A stretch of DNA of 64,000 nucleotides from Owenia fusiformis (taxonomy: Eukaryota > Annelida > Polychaeta > Sabellida > Oweniidae): the NCBI GenBank assembly GCA_903813345.2, contig CAIIXF020000009.1, positions 7,806,030 to 7,870,029 on the forward strand. The letters are read 5' to 3'. A model generated the notes under the pieces. That model made no database searches. It saw only the letters and a list, made by a program, of their open reading frames with translations, and had not been told where the DNA came from. Both the position numbers and the translations under genes were made by a program. Shown one piece after another: positions 45,101 to 60,100 of the stretch (the stretch's first letter is position 1; the number at the start of each line of letters is the position of its first letter).

Positions 45101-48100
45101 CAGATGACCTTTAACCTTTTTAATCGGATAATGTGTTTTCTATCATGTTCCTGACTTGATATGGTTGGTAGCTCCAACCAATTTTAAGCTATTAGAACAT
45201 GTAATGTCAAATTTGAAAATAATCTCGAGGATTTTTTTAGCCTACAGTGCCTAGAATTAAAATTCCAAATGGAATGTATTCATTTTATACAACTTGTCCT
45301 GGCTCCCATTGACAATAGTGAAACACGTAAATATTTAGGTAGATAATCGAGTCTCTTCAATTCTAATTTGACTTGGCGTTTGTGAAAATAGATGTAATCT
45401 TTACTAATTTTAAGTTATTCATTTAGCAATTATACGAGACACATAAAATTCTGATATCAGATATCAGAAACTTGGTGTTTCAAAACCCCTAATCGTCAGG
45501 GTTATCAACTGGTTAAAAAACAATACTAATCGAGTTCAGAGACAAGAAAACATTATTTGAGCATCTGCATAAGAAAACAAGTCTAATCACAAAAATTAAA
45601 ACATTGGCCTGTATCGGCAAGGAAATGTAGTTAAGACATAAGACATAAGCCATGACTCATTTGAATGTTCTCTTTGTGCTTTAAAACATGAACAAAAAAT
45701 CAAAATATTGAAAAATTCTGGGATTAGATCTCTTTCCTGTGGCCTGGCTCACTTATTGGCATTGGTTTTATCGAAGTAGAATAATCGTCAACTTTGACTG
45801 GCAACCAAGCCAATACAAATACCCGAAAATACACTATCACCAATAATCACCGTGCAAAGTTTAAAATCCGATATTGGAAAAAAAATTGCAAATGGTTTGT
45901 GTAAATGTCAAATATTAGATATTTTCCATCCGGTTCCCTTAAAATAACAATTACCCAGCATTGGTCGGAATGACGCTAATCGAATTAGAGATTCCCGATT
46001 ACACAATAGAAAATCTTTTACAATACAGAACCAATATATCATAATTGATTATCAATTAACTGTTCGGTTTCATGAGACTGGAATATTGACATAATTTCTC
46101 GACACTCTAACATGAACTCGGAAATTACGAGAAGAATAAGTGTGAATGAAGTTGAACAAGTAATCAAGAGTAACCACCACAAGAAAAGAGCTAATCAACT
46201 AAGCCTTACTATAAATGTTATTATTAATTCAAAATCAATACCGTTCGACAAAAATAAGTTAAAATATACAGGTATTTATCCAAACTTTTTTTTTAAAACA
46301 TACAAAAACGAATTCAGACCCTCGACCTTGACATATGTGCTCATAAAGTGAACGTAAGCTTACTACAATATGACTTTTGATGTTAAAATTGCCAATCTCT
46401 TGAAACAAAGAGAATTCAGAAAATTGCGATAACGGGTCAAACAAGAATAAAAACCTCCAGCTTTTTGTCCAACAAGTTCTATTATGAGTAAATCCCGAAA
46501 GCTGCTATTTGTTAGGCAATGCATTTTTGACGAATTTCAAACGCCTATAGTAATTCATAAACCCCATGTGAAGGCTTTCTACAGCATATCTTAACGTATT
46601 CACAAAATTATGACAGTGTAAGACTTGAGAAGTTACAATTAGAAAAAAATAATTAAAGACAACTATGTGTAAATTGAATGTGAACATTAATTCATGAGAT
46701 TTGAAATGTTTAGAGGACACAAGGTGCGCGTATTACGAATGAATTTGTAAATGGCTATGTCAGTTGAAATATATTTTAAGTATATGTCTATTATAGCGGG
46801 TTTAGTCACTAGTCAGTACACGCTGAGGAAGAACAGAATACAAAATATTTTTTATATGTCTGGAAAATATAGACAGAACCTAATTTACAACCAGGCATAT
46901 CTAACATTTTAAAAGTTAGACAGACAAAATAAGAATCCAAAATCCACAATGATGTCGATGGCTAAACGTAAAATCGCCAATCCAACCTATCTATGAACAA
47001 AAATATTCCAACATCAGTCTTTTAAATAAAATAAAGCTGCTTACGACCCTTATTTATGAATCATTTGTAGAATAAAACTCAATACAACTCAGAAAAATGT
47101 TTTACAAAATATTAAATGTTTTTAGATTGATAGATATTGCAGTAATTTGCAATTCGATTGTTGTTAATAAGGTGCACCTGTACTCAATATAAGCCATCCC
47201 ATAGATAAATAAAAATCTACATGGTGTTTTAAACAAGTTTTCTGCAGCAGACTCAAAATAACAGCAAAATAAGTCGTCAAAGTAAATTACATTGGTAATA
47301 TAATGGACTTTCGTCAATGTAACAAAAGCGAGGGACTAAATATATGAATTGCAACTTCATTAACAAAAAAAAATTCAATTCGAAGAAACTTATTTAAGCA
47401 AAACTATATTTTCTAGCTTTGTGCAAAATTATTATCTGCAACTTGACATATAAGTAGGTTTAAATCGAGAAAACAAAAAACTCGTAACCATGAAGTTCAT
47501 CCAATTTGTTACATTGACGTTCCGTCAAAGTAACTAGTTGTGGAACAGTACATACATGTTTCTGACAATTTTGTTGCGACTATGACAATCTAATACTTAC
47601 TCACACTTCAACGACTACTACAAAAAGTTCATATGTTTTGCGCGTTGCTACATCTGCTCCACCTACCCTACCCCTGGATTACTGTAGCAACCATATTATT
47701 AAGTGTACTAAGTTTTATGATATGAATTTTTCCCAGCGTATTCACAACATATTTGAACACACTTTGCTAAAAATCAGCTGGATTGAAAAGAAACCCAATA
47801 AAATACATCATATTTCCTAAAACATATGGAACACCCTGTAAAATCATAAAACCTTATTAAGTAAGTGAAACAATTGTAGCAAGTAATAACGGCTATGCTT
47901 TATCATCGTTTAATCCCATAGAAACGATCGTCATGGCGACACAGCTACCTTTGTAGAAACATCACAGAGTCCATGTTTAAAATGTCAATGTTAATTTAAT
48001 TAAGAAACAATAAAGGATTAAAACATAAATTTACTCAAAACCTCACATGATAGAGAAATACAGAGAAAAACAAATGCACATTTCGCATTGTAGAGATATG

Positions 48101-51100
48101 ATGCGAGCATGGTGTATACATACGAATGTAACTTTTCCCTCGGGTATAATGAATTACAACTGCGTTCGTTGAAGTTAATAAAACATAATCACGACACGTT
48201 AAAGCATGGGCTTTCAATATCTATTGAATGTCCATGGTTAAAGAAAGATTTTTGTTTGAATACGTGTTCAATATCCCTAAGAACTGATATATAAAACACG
48301 ATGTCGGCAAATGCCAGTTGTGATGAAATAGTGTACATCAAATACGGTATTTGCATGTTATGCAACAGCACGAGTTTTTGTGATTATATCAAAATCAAAA
48401 ATCAATGTGTCGAGGGTTTAACAAAAGGATCAATTATATTTTCATGAATATGCATTGATCTTACTGGAGCCACACAGTCATACGATGACATTTAAAGCAC
48501 AAAAGGCGACGTGAAAGAACCCAATACACAAGTAAATACACAACGTTCGAAATCTCACTAGAACAGACTTAACATACTGTATATAACATATAGAAGTTAT
48601 CTACCAAAGAAAACTTATATTTCCCTTAGTAGCATCTTCCATTTCTGCTGACCTTAAAAGTTCAAACTCTTTAATTGATAACTTAATTTGGAAATTGCTA
48701 TGCTTTCCCTTTATCATTATTTATCAATGATATGATTCGCCTTTAAAGAAGACGATACAAGAATACAAGATGCATAAAGTTAAAAGTATCGGGCATTTTT
48801 TACGGAACCATGTAACTGTGTAACTTTGCATGTATCAGACCTTTAACGTATTGTAAAATTGCTACAGTCTTCAAAAATCACAACACATCCACCATACAGA
48901 GAGTGACCTCTTTATTTAAAATACAATTTCTGCATTTATTACAAGGTGCGTGGTATTTAAGGCCATCTATTTAATATACCTTTATTCATTTCAACAAATG
49001 CAGAATACAAATTGGCCTATGTTCGTGATGCAACAAAAACTCCCAACATCTTATGAACGTTATAGTTCATAAGATGATGTTTTCTCAGTGGACATTCGCG
49101 AAGGGATGAGGAAGCGAATGTCACCATGACCCAGTTAATGAAGTTACTTTTCAATTTGATTGAGATATATTTACTCCGTTATAAAGTATCATTAATATAA
49201 ATCCCTTCAATCGCCAAAGGGTATTATAGAAATGTACAATAATATAAAACAAATACAATATGATTGTGGTAGAGGGGTTCACGCTAATGTTAATGAAGTT
49301 AACTACTGAACCGTTAAAATTGAGTAACCGGGTAAAATTAATCACAGAAAACGTAGGTATTCAATTTGGTATTACAGTTGTTAAGAATTAAACTGAGCTA
49401 AATAACATTGATAACTATTAATCAGTGACAAAGGGCATCTCCTTTATGTATTGCTTATTCTGGTGTGGCTTCTTTGTCAGCACAAGGTTACTCACCATGT
49501 TCCTTCCCAGATGGGTCAGTTGCGATAACTGGATCAGACGAGGTAGTTGTGATGGTAGCTGTAGGGACTGTTGTAATAAGCAAATCATCGAGACTACCTA
49601 TTGTATGAAAAAATACATTATAATAGTCCCCACGGGAAATTTTGTCGCGAACTTTGAAATAGAGGAGTTTCTAAATAGCTTTGAAATCTCGCTAATTCTC
49701 GTTTTTACAGGAGATTTTAAGAGATTTGCACTTTTTTCCTCTAATAAATTACTTTTCTTTATTTTTGATAGCATATTTGGATTCAGTGACAAATTTTCTC
49801 TAATTATAGCTTTGATTTACACAGTTATGTCATTTAAATCATTTTCCATGACATTTTTAAAAAACTTGGGCCAAATCTCCATTGAGCTGAAATTCATTAA
49901 AACCTTGATTTATTCGTATGACAACCAATATTTTCATGTTTAATCACAATATGTACATTGACAGGGCCATCCAATAGTATTCCATTCGAGTTTTAGACAG
50001 ATTCAACCAACACTTTTTGATAAATCATGAAATTAAGTCATGACTATTGCAAGTTTCTAGCATTGAAGTGAGTGGAGGTCTGGCCATAGAAAATCGAAGA
50101 CAAGCAAGGGTGACATCTATTACGTAAGCATTTTCAGCTATTTAGAAACTATACAATTACATAGTGCTAATACATTAAAACCATGCCGTTGCTCACATAA
50201 AGATGTCACTAGCCATGTACATGAATCAGAATATATTCTTCACTTTGTTTTCTAGGAAGATTGACTCCAAGGGACTCAACTCGATATTTTCCAACAATGA
50301 AAATGTCAGAATGTTGATATTGCCTGACATTAGAACTGACTATGAATGCATAATAAACAGTCCAAAAGACTCGAACCAATATCTTGATCAATTCTTTTGT
50401 GTTTTGGAATTTTTTATTTGGAAATAAGACCAAAACTCGTGATTTAAATTCTGAAGTGTAATTTTGTTCAGTGTGGAAACAGTCAATTTTTTAGACAAAA
50501 TGCCTTATAGCAAAATTGTCAAAATGGATGCAGAAGAATTTTTCTTGACCAAAATGTTGATGAAATTCTCGAAAATAATGAAAATGAGAATACCTAGGAG
50601 AACAAACCTGGATATTGGTGCCCTAAAATCCCCACTTGTGAAACCTCATTTGTCATAGGATAAATTAGTTAGATGATGCTTGGTTTTGAATATGGGGAAT
50701 ATCCATCGGGAAATATAACATCTTACCCAAGATCCTACGGGCAATCGGTAGGTTTTCTATATTTTCTTCAGGATATACCCCATATCCAAAACCTCCCATA
50801 ACATAGCCCTCATATATAATGGCATAATATCAAGTTGGAACCCTGCGAGCCTATCCTCCTTGCTATGGTTTATAAGATTAACTGTCCTTTTATTTTTATA
50901 CAAATCGAAAACTCTTTGAGTCGATCGAGTCAATATACATCCTCAAAAATTAGTTTGAAAAACCCGAAGTCCCATTTTAGGTGAATTATAAAAAATTGTT
51001 TATGCTTCTTGAATAAAAAAAAACATTTTAAATTGAAAAAATTATAATTTAACTTTTGTATTTTTTAAAGAAAAGGAAAGATTCCAACATCAACAGGCTC

Positions 51101-54100
51101 TTTTATATGCTTTGACATGCCGTCAAATGCCAAATTCATAATACTATTTTACGATACTTATAATAGCATATCATACCCGTGTAATATGATATTCCTACAC
51201 ATATATCAGTCTGGGCAGGAAGATCATTGGAGAAACCCCTATATTCATTTACTGCGATTGGACTCCCTCCATGTGAAGTTCGATAGGTGGCAGCACCAGC
51301 TACAGTTGCTTTTGCCGGGGCCACGTTATTCGCATTATTGTTCCAAACGGCAAGGTAGATGTCATTGGTTGTAATTTGGTAGATGTCTGCCAAATCTATT
51401 GTCATCTGAAAATGATATCAAAGAATGTAAACAATATACATTCTAACGGATCTGAACAATAAACATACAATAGAAAAAAAGAATACTAAGAGTCAACACT
51501 AATGAACAACAAAAGATAGTACGCATGCGTAACGATGTTACAATCTCTCTGGATGTAAACCTTAAGAAATATACCCTATATATACCGAAACTATGATCTA
51601 ACGTGAAAGGAAATGATGTCTGACACCCTCTCACCCCCTCTATCCAATTGAGAGCCAATATGACAATCCTGGGCAAGAACACCAAGGACCATTTCATTCA
51701 TACTGGAGTCATTACAATACATGTTGAAAATTGAAATAATTGTAATAGCCAATACTCAAAACATCAAAAATAGCTGTAGATACTTGTACTCATGAAGGAT
51801 AAGTCTCAACCATCATTTAATTAACAGATCTTTAAATATGACAGAAAATGTCAATCCCCGAGCTCTTTTGTCTTTTGCATTGAATTTTGTTCAAGGTTTT
51901 TACACGTTCTTGATTAATCGATAAGTTCACAATGACTTTATGAAGTCGTGTGTCCATAGGAACATAACATTGCATTGATTTGACTTACATTGTAGTTTCT
52001 ATTGAGAACATTCCTTGTCTGTTTAATGGCAATTATAAGTAAATTATTCGTGTAAACCATTTTTATTGCGCAATTACTTGATTTGATTCAAATTAATAGA
52101 TTGATGGCTTTAACCCGCCTTTATGTAACATCCACCAGCATCCAATTCTGGTTTTCACATGAAAGCCTGGTTATTGATTATTTTCGGATGGCTATCAAAT
52201 GACTTTTGAATGTTTCGCGAAAAATAAGTTCACAATGACCATGAAGTCATATTCCTGTTAAAAATACTTTTTTATTGAACAATTACTTGATTCAATTTAA
52301 TGAATCAATAGACCACCATGGATTTAACCCATCTTTAAAAGAGGGTGTTGTCCAGTTCAGGTTTTCACATGAACGCCTTGTTATTTTCAGATGGCTATCA
52401 AAGGACTTTTGAATGTTTCGCGAATATGTATTATCTCTAGTCTCGACGAATGGTCGAAAATCAACGAAGAACTAACGGGTAACCATTACGAATCTGTACA
52501 TAAGTTTATTAGAATCCTCACATGAATAAATAGTCTCAGATATACAAATAATTTCAACGTGTTTAGGTCTCTCAATATTGTAACTGTACAGAGATTTTGG
52601 TTGATTTTAAAAGAGTATCTTAAATGAAATAAAGGGTTTATCTTAATTTTTATTTATTTTAGGGGTTTTGATTTAATTTTTTGGATACCTTTTTTGTGAA
52701 ATCAACCAAAATTTCATAAAAGGTCTAAAAATGTTGTTTATGCTATTTGTTCCAACAAGGTTTGGAAATACATTTTATTTCATTCTCAAGAATTGGTAGA
52801 AAGGAACAAAAAACAATTGCACTCAAAAACAATGACCGGGGTTTTGTAGAATGTATTCAATAATTGGTTTAAGAGAAAAACATTGTTGAATTCAGTTCGC
52901 CATATCGATACCTAGTATCCTTTTGCATATGAAATTTCAACATAGACGAGTGTCGTCCAATTTAGCAATTTGTAATGCAGACTGAATGTAGTGTCTTTAT
53001 AATAATTCGCATTAAATTGTTGTCAATCAGTCAACAATTACATAAATGACCGTGGTTTATGTAGAATGTATTCAATAATTGGTTTAAGAGAAAAACATTG
53101 TTGAATTCAGTTCGCCATATCGATACCTAGTATCCTCTTGCACATGAAATTTCAACATAGACGAGTGTCGTCCAATTTAGCAATTTGTAATGCAGACTGT
53201 ACGTAGTGTCCTTATAATAATTCGCATTAAATTGTTGTCAATCAGTCAACATTACATAAATGACAGTGTTTTTGTAGAATGTATTCAATAATTGGTTTAA
53301 GAGAAAAACAGTGTTGAATTCAGTTCGCCATATTTCAACATTTCAACATAGACGAGTGTCATCCAATTTAGCAATTTGGAATGCAGACTGTATGTAGTGT
53401 GTTTATAAACTCATCAGTCGGGAATATATTATGAGTTATTATAATTAGACTCCAGATGAAAATCTGGAGTCTATTGCTTTTGCCAGTTTTCTTATTATTA
53501 GACTCCAGATTGAAAATCTGGAGTCTATTGTTTTTGCCTCTTTTCTTATTCTTATTCTTATTCTTATACTGATCAAGTTTTCTCAACAACTATAAGGTAT
53601 CTTTTCAAAACTATTATATGGTCAATTTAGGTATAGTATCTAGTTGGTGGGAAATAGGGTCACATTTTTATCTAGGTCAAAGGTCAAGAACTAGGTCAAA
53701 TCCAGTACTTTGTCACTTTTTCCCATTATCTCGGTCGTCCTTCAATATTTTTGATCCAGGTTTTTTTCATTGTGTTCCTCATAAAAAAGGAGAAAAACGT
53801 AACGATTTAGATTTTTGATATCTCGAACCGTTTTCGAGATATCAGTGTCCGAAAACGAGGTCCAAAAAAAAGTTCTCCGAATCCAATGTCCAGGATATTG
53901 GTCTTATAGGAAATTTTCTCAGGATTCCGAATCTGAAAACCGAATTGAAATCTGACTTCCAGTTCAGGAGTTATGACGTTTTAAAATTTCGCGAAAAATC
54001 GATCTGATTGTACCCTTATAGAAAGTCAAGAAAAGTAAAAAAATTAAAAAATGCCAGTCCAGTCCATTTCCAGGTCCAAGTCAAGGTCCAGTTCAGGTCC

Positions 54101-57100
54101 AAGTCTAGTGTTGGTCCAGGTCCAAGTCAAGTCTAGGTCCAAATCCGGTCCAGGGTCTAGGTCAAAATCTAGGTCAAATTCAAAGTTTTTCCTTATTTTT
54201 GCGATTCTGACACTACACTTTAATTATATTCTTCGAAATTGTGTATATGTGTAGCCAAGAGTGTGCTAACAGTGTTAGCCTTTTGCCGTCAGCAAGTATT
54301 TTGACCCACTTTTGAGATATGGTGTCCGAAAAGTAGGTCAAAATAAAAAGTTCCCCAAATTTAACATATGAGTTATGAATTAAGGGTAAAATTTTCTCAA
54401 GAATCCGAATCTGCAAACCAAATTTCGATCCGACTTCCGGTTCGGAAGTTATGTCGTTTTAAAAGTTCAAAAATCGCTTAATTAGGTGCCCATGTTAAGT
54501 CAATGGGAAAAAAAGATTTTTTTGAAGTGAAAAATTCGAGATGTAGACTGAGTTCAGCTTAATTTAATGAAAGCCTTTAAAAGAAGGGGACCTCAAAAGC
54601 CATCTAGCTTCAAAATTTTGACAACAAAATGCCTAGGTCAAAATCTAGGTCAAATCAAAAGGTTTTCCTTATTTTTGCGATTCTGACACTACACTTTAAT
54701 TATATTCCTCGAAATTGTGTATACATGTAGCCAAGAGTGTGCTAATAGCGTTAGCTTTTTGCCGTCAGAAAGTATTTTGACCCACTTTTGAGATATGGTG
54801 TCCGAAAAGTAGGTCAAAATAAAATGTTCTCCAAATTTAACGTATGAGTTATGAATTAAGAATCGAATTTTCTCATAAATCCGAATCTGCAAACCAAATT
54901 TCGATCCGACTTCCGGTTACGAAGTTATGCCGTGTCCAAAAAGTAGGCCAAAATAAAAATTCGCTAAATTTAACGTATGTGTTATCAATTAGGGGTAGAA
55001 TTTTGTCAGGAATCCAAATCTTCAAATCAAATTTCGAAAAATCGATCTGATGTTCTATTTTGCAGGTAGAAAGTCAAGAGTAGAGAAGAAAATATTGAAA
55101 AATTCATCCATCCTTCCTATCTGATCCTATCCTATCCTTCCTATCTATCCTTCCTTCGTATCTTTTCCTTCCTATCCTATCCTATCATATCCTTTTTTTT
55201 CCTATTCTATTCTATTCTATTCTAAACTGCTTTCTTGTTCTAGCCTATTGTTCCTTCCTATTTTCTCCTATCCTACCTTCCTATTTTATTCATCCATCTT
55301 TTTCGGGATGACTCCGCTTATTCTGGATGACTCGGCTAAAAATGGTCTAAATCTGGAGTCTGAAATTGAACTTCGTTCAATTTCCAAAGTCTAGTTATTA
55401 TTATTATTATTTTTTTTTTCTTATTCTTCCTCCTTACAAGATTTCTCACCAACTAGAAAAACTTACTTTAAGCTGCTTACATGATCAACTAGGGAATGTA
55501 TCTGGGATTATGGGAAATTAGGTCAAATTTTTATCTAGGTCAAAGGTCAAGAACTAGGTCAAATCCAGTACTTTGTCACTTTTTCCCAATATCTCGGTCG
55601 TCCTTCAATATTTTTGATCCGGGTTTTTTTCATTGTGTTCCTCATAAAAAAGTAGAAAAGCTGACGTCGATTTAGTTTTTTGGTATCTCAAACCGATTTC
55701 GAGATATCAGTGTCCGAAAACGAGGTCCAAAAAAAAGTTCTCCGAATCCAATGTCCAGGATATCAGTCTTATAGGAAATTTTCTCAGGATTCCGAATCTG
55801 AAAATCAAATTTCGATCTGACTTCCGGTTCAGAAGTTATGGCGTTTTGAAAATTCAAAAATTGCTAAATTTGGTGCCCCATGTTAATTCAATGGGAAAAA
55901 ATATTTTTTTGAAGTGTAAAATACGAGATATAGACTAAGCACAGCTAAACATAATGGAAGCCCATAAAAGAAAGGGACCTCAAGACCTTCTTTTCATAAA
56001 AATTTGGACACCAAAATGCCTAGGTCAAAATCTAGGTCAAATTCAAAGTTTTTCCTTATTTTTGCGATTCTGACACTACAGATTAATTATATTCTTCGAA
56101 ATTTTGTATACATGTAGCCAAGAGTGTGCTTATAGTGTTAGCCTGTTGCCGTCAGAAAGTATTTTGACCCACTTTTGAGATATGGTGTCCGAAAAGTAGG
56201 TCAAAATAAAAATTTCTCCAAACTCAACGTATGAGTTATGAATTAAGGATAGAATTTTCTCAGAAATCCGAATCTGCAAACCAAATTTCGATCTGACTTC
56301 CCGTTCGGAAGTTATGGCGTTTTGAAATTTCGAGAAAAATCGATCTGATGGTATCCTGATAGAAAGTCAAGGAAAAAAGATTTTTTTTGAAGTGTAAAAT
56401 ACGAGATATAGACTGAGTACAGCTTAAGATAATGAATTCCTATAAAAGAAGGGGACCTCAAAGGCTACCTAGTTTCAATATTTGGACACCAAAATGCCTA
56501 GGTCAAAATCTAGGTCAAATTCATAGTTTTTCCTTATTTTTACGATTCTGGCACTACACTTTTAGGATTTGCTTCGAAATTTTGTATACAGGTAGAAAAG
56601 AGTGTGCTTATAGTGATAGCCTTTTGCCGTCAGAAAGTATTTTGACCCATTTTTGAGATATGGCGTCCTAAAAGTGGGTCAAAATAAAAAATCTCCAAAT
56701 TTAATGTATGAGTTATGAAATAAGGGTAGAATTTTCCCAGGAATCTGAATCTGCAAACCAAATTTCAATCCGACTTTCGGTCAAAAATTCCTACTTACCT
56801 ACCTACCTACATACCTACTCGGCTACCTACTTAGCTACCTACTTCTCGGCTACCTACTCAGCTACTTACTCAGCTACCTACTCAGCTGCTTACTCAGCTT
56901 CCTTCTCAGCTACCTACTCAGCTACTCACTCAATTACTTAATCATCTACTTACTCAGCTTGCTACTCAGTTACTTACTCAGCTACCTACTCAAGTAAATC
57001 AATCTGGAGTCTTAAATTGAACTTTGTTCAATTTACAAATCTAGTTAAATATTGGAATCCCATGATTGAGACGAACTAAGTATTATTCAAAGCACGATTT

Positions 57101-60100
57101 GTCAATTGACGCAAATAATTAATAACCAAAACAAACACGTAGGGTATAAAGATTGAGATTGACAGTCCCTTTAACAAATATACAAGAGATATGTTTCATG
57201 AAATGAAAGTGTGGAGGATTAATTTCCAAAGCTCTCTGATCTTGCCCTGTATATTAAAACCAATATCGTGAGATATACGTTATGAAGTTATGTGAAGTAT
57301 AGTTTTCATTTAAATCGTATGTATCTTTTTAAAAGCGTATCTATCATCTAATGCATCATCGCTGATATTATGATAAGTTATTCAGCGGTTTCGAGATTAC
57401 CATAATTCCTACGCTGTCAGGGTTATCGCGAAACGACGTGTGACTTCAGGCTGATTGACCAATCAAAACGTTTTCGGGTTTACCCGTATAAACAAAGCAA
57501 ACTACCGTCTACGACCTGAAATTCAATGATCTGATCGAGTATTTCTTCAGAAGTACAATATATTATGTAATTTAATGTGCATTGGAATGCAAGCAGTCAT
57601 TAATATAAATTAAATCAAGCGATCCAATGTTGATTTAAAACTGAATTCGCGATGAAAATGCACGAAGACTTTGTCCATGTAGTCGTCGATCTAGTTCAGT
57701 GATTGATCTGAATCTCGGCCTAGATCTAGCTAACATGTTCGACAATTTCAACGATCTTTTCAAAGTATCTTTTTTCTGATTGATATTTATCTGAAAAAAA
57801 TATTTGTATCATGATGAACTGTGCAAGATTTGCGGGAGGATTTGTTCGTGAAAAGTGTACTTGTCTTGACCGTGCATAACAATGAGCTAACGCTGCAGGG
57901 CCGTCGTTGATTGGTCAAATTTACCGACATAAACATTGAGTCGGTAATGCACGTGGCTTTCTCATTGGTTCAAGGCGGTCATAATAGAAATCAACATAAG
58001 TTAAAGAGATCGACTTGGGCAAGGTTAGCAATTAACAATCTATCAAAATTGCGTGCCCATTTTGAGGATTTTTATTCAAATGTAGGTCGGCTTTATTACA
58101 AATACCCAATTAGCTCCTAAAAATTCGAAATTTCAAATCATTATTTTTGTCTCTCAGGATATAGATTTCTTCACATATTAGCAAATGATTATTAATTAAA
58201 ATAGTGTACCCGTTTTGAGACCTCGAAAACTGAAACAGATCAAATTTCGAAAAAAGCTTTGTTTCAAAATGAGCAAATATTTATTAAAACATCATCTTCA
58301 AGTTACTAGGGGTTCATTAATGATTTTAAAATTCACACTTCAGTTGTCCTTCAAATTGTCAAAAACGCCTATAGATTGCTTGCAATCTTGATATCTTCGA
58401 ATTCCAAGTGGTTATAACACCTGAAGTTGGAGCAACTAATACCTTGAGAATCAAGATTGTTATACTAAGGTGTAAATAAATGGGTATGACTACAACGTAT
58501 TAAAAAGCAAATAGCAAAATAGAAACGATTTAAAAACACAACAAATCATACGCAAACTAACCCCCAATATCCAAATGCAAATCGAGATCTAGCAACATCA
58601 ACTCAAACAAGTAATCAGTGTCCAACAGCCACACGCCTGTCAACTGTCAGAGACCATTATCAAAATCAAATACCACAAAATGAATGTACACAATGAACTC
58701 ACCACGTGTCTCCCTGTTGACGGGGGGTTAAATGACCATTGCTTTTTTAACATGAAGTTCAGGTTTCCAGTTTCCTGCCATAGTTGAAACTTCACTGAGT
58801 AATCTTTGGCGAAGTTGCAAATAATCTCTGTAACGTAGCCTTGAGGGAGAGGTTCATAACGCAGGAACGCAGTTTGTTCAGGGACGTATGACAAAACGCT
58901 TCCGGCAACATCAGGTCCTCCCGAATAAGGATAAGCTGAAATAGAAACGGAACTGAAAGTAAAAATGACAGTGAACTCAACTAGCTGAGAGTGTTATATC
59001 AAACTATATAACTATATATATAAAGATGTGATTAATGACTGTATTACCCGGGAAAGAATGCTATTTTGATAAAATTACGTCCTTGTTTCTTCAAAGGTCT
59101 ATTTTAGAAATGTCTATGTTTGGCGGTAGTATTAACATCCATTACATTCAAACCAACATAATAGCTATAGGGAGATTAGGTCAAACGTTTTTAAGAGAAC
59201 CTTCACATGAGCGCGTAATATTTCAACCCCAGGGATTACTGTCCCGCTCTCTATTCACTTTGCCAGGTACATAAACCTATATTTTTTAATTGTTTATCTG
59301 TATCCTATAGATTATTGGTGTATTTGTAAGGATACATCCTGGAACGCTGACATTTCTCAACCTTCTCTATCGATTATAATTACCAACGAAGTTCAGAATT
59401 GAGGTATCCAATATGGACAACTTTGTTGTGTAACTGTGTCAAGTTCCATTATCACAATCCATAACATCACAAACCATATAACACCAGGGGATTCATTCAT
59501 ACAAAAGCCATTACAATATATGTTGAAAATGGATATAAATTGACCAATACTTATAACATCAAAAAATAGTTGTAGATACCAGTATTCATACAAGATAGGG
59601 CAACCAATCTAAATTGATGTGGGACAGACAAATTCGAATCTCAAAGTCCAACAAAGAATCAAAATTCATCCGCAAACTCAAGGTCAGTATTCCATAAAAT
59701 ACAATAGTTCACTGTGGTTATCAGGAGAACCAAGATTGAACTATTCCGACATCTCTAAGCATTTCAATTGGCAAAAAAGTTTCCTTTAAATTTCTAAACG
59801 TCATACAAAGCAATTTGCAGTGTTCATTGTAATCCATTTCCCTTTATGACTAGAAAATCATTGTTCTTTGCAATTCTTTCTAACTTTTTACCAATCGACG
59901 AAATTCTTTGGAATTTTCTCGACTTGGTCAAAGTATACACAATTTGTACCTCAACTCAGTGCATTGTGGAATGACCATTCCTTGAAGGTGTTGCTTTCCA
60001 AAATTTTGGATGCGCCAACATCGAGTGTTCATTTTAGGGAACAATGCCTGAAAGGAATGGTCATTCCACAATGCATTGAGTATTGGGCTTAAATACTGTT

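Noticed and set aside
49425-49943. 172-codon plus-strand open frame, the longest on that strand in the right half
   Set aside because: It is antisense to exon A5. It is Phe/Ile/Leu-rich from AT-rich DNA, with no recognisable domain or splice context.
54051-54254. Plus-strand open frame rich in Ser, Arg and Lys
   Set aside because: It comes from AGGTCCA/AGGTCAA repeats inside the Helitron-like unit; the peptide repeats simply reflect the DNA repeats.
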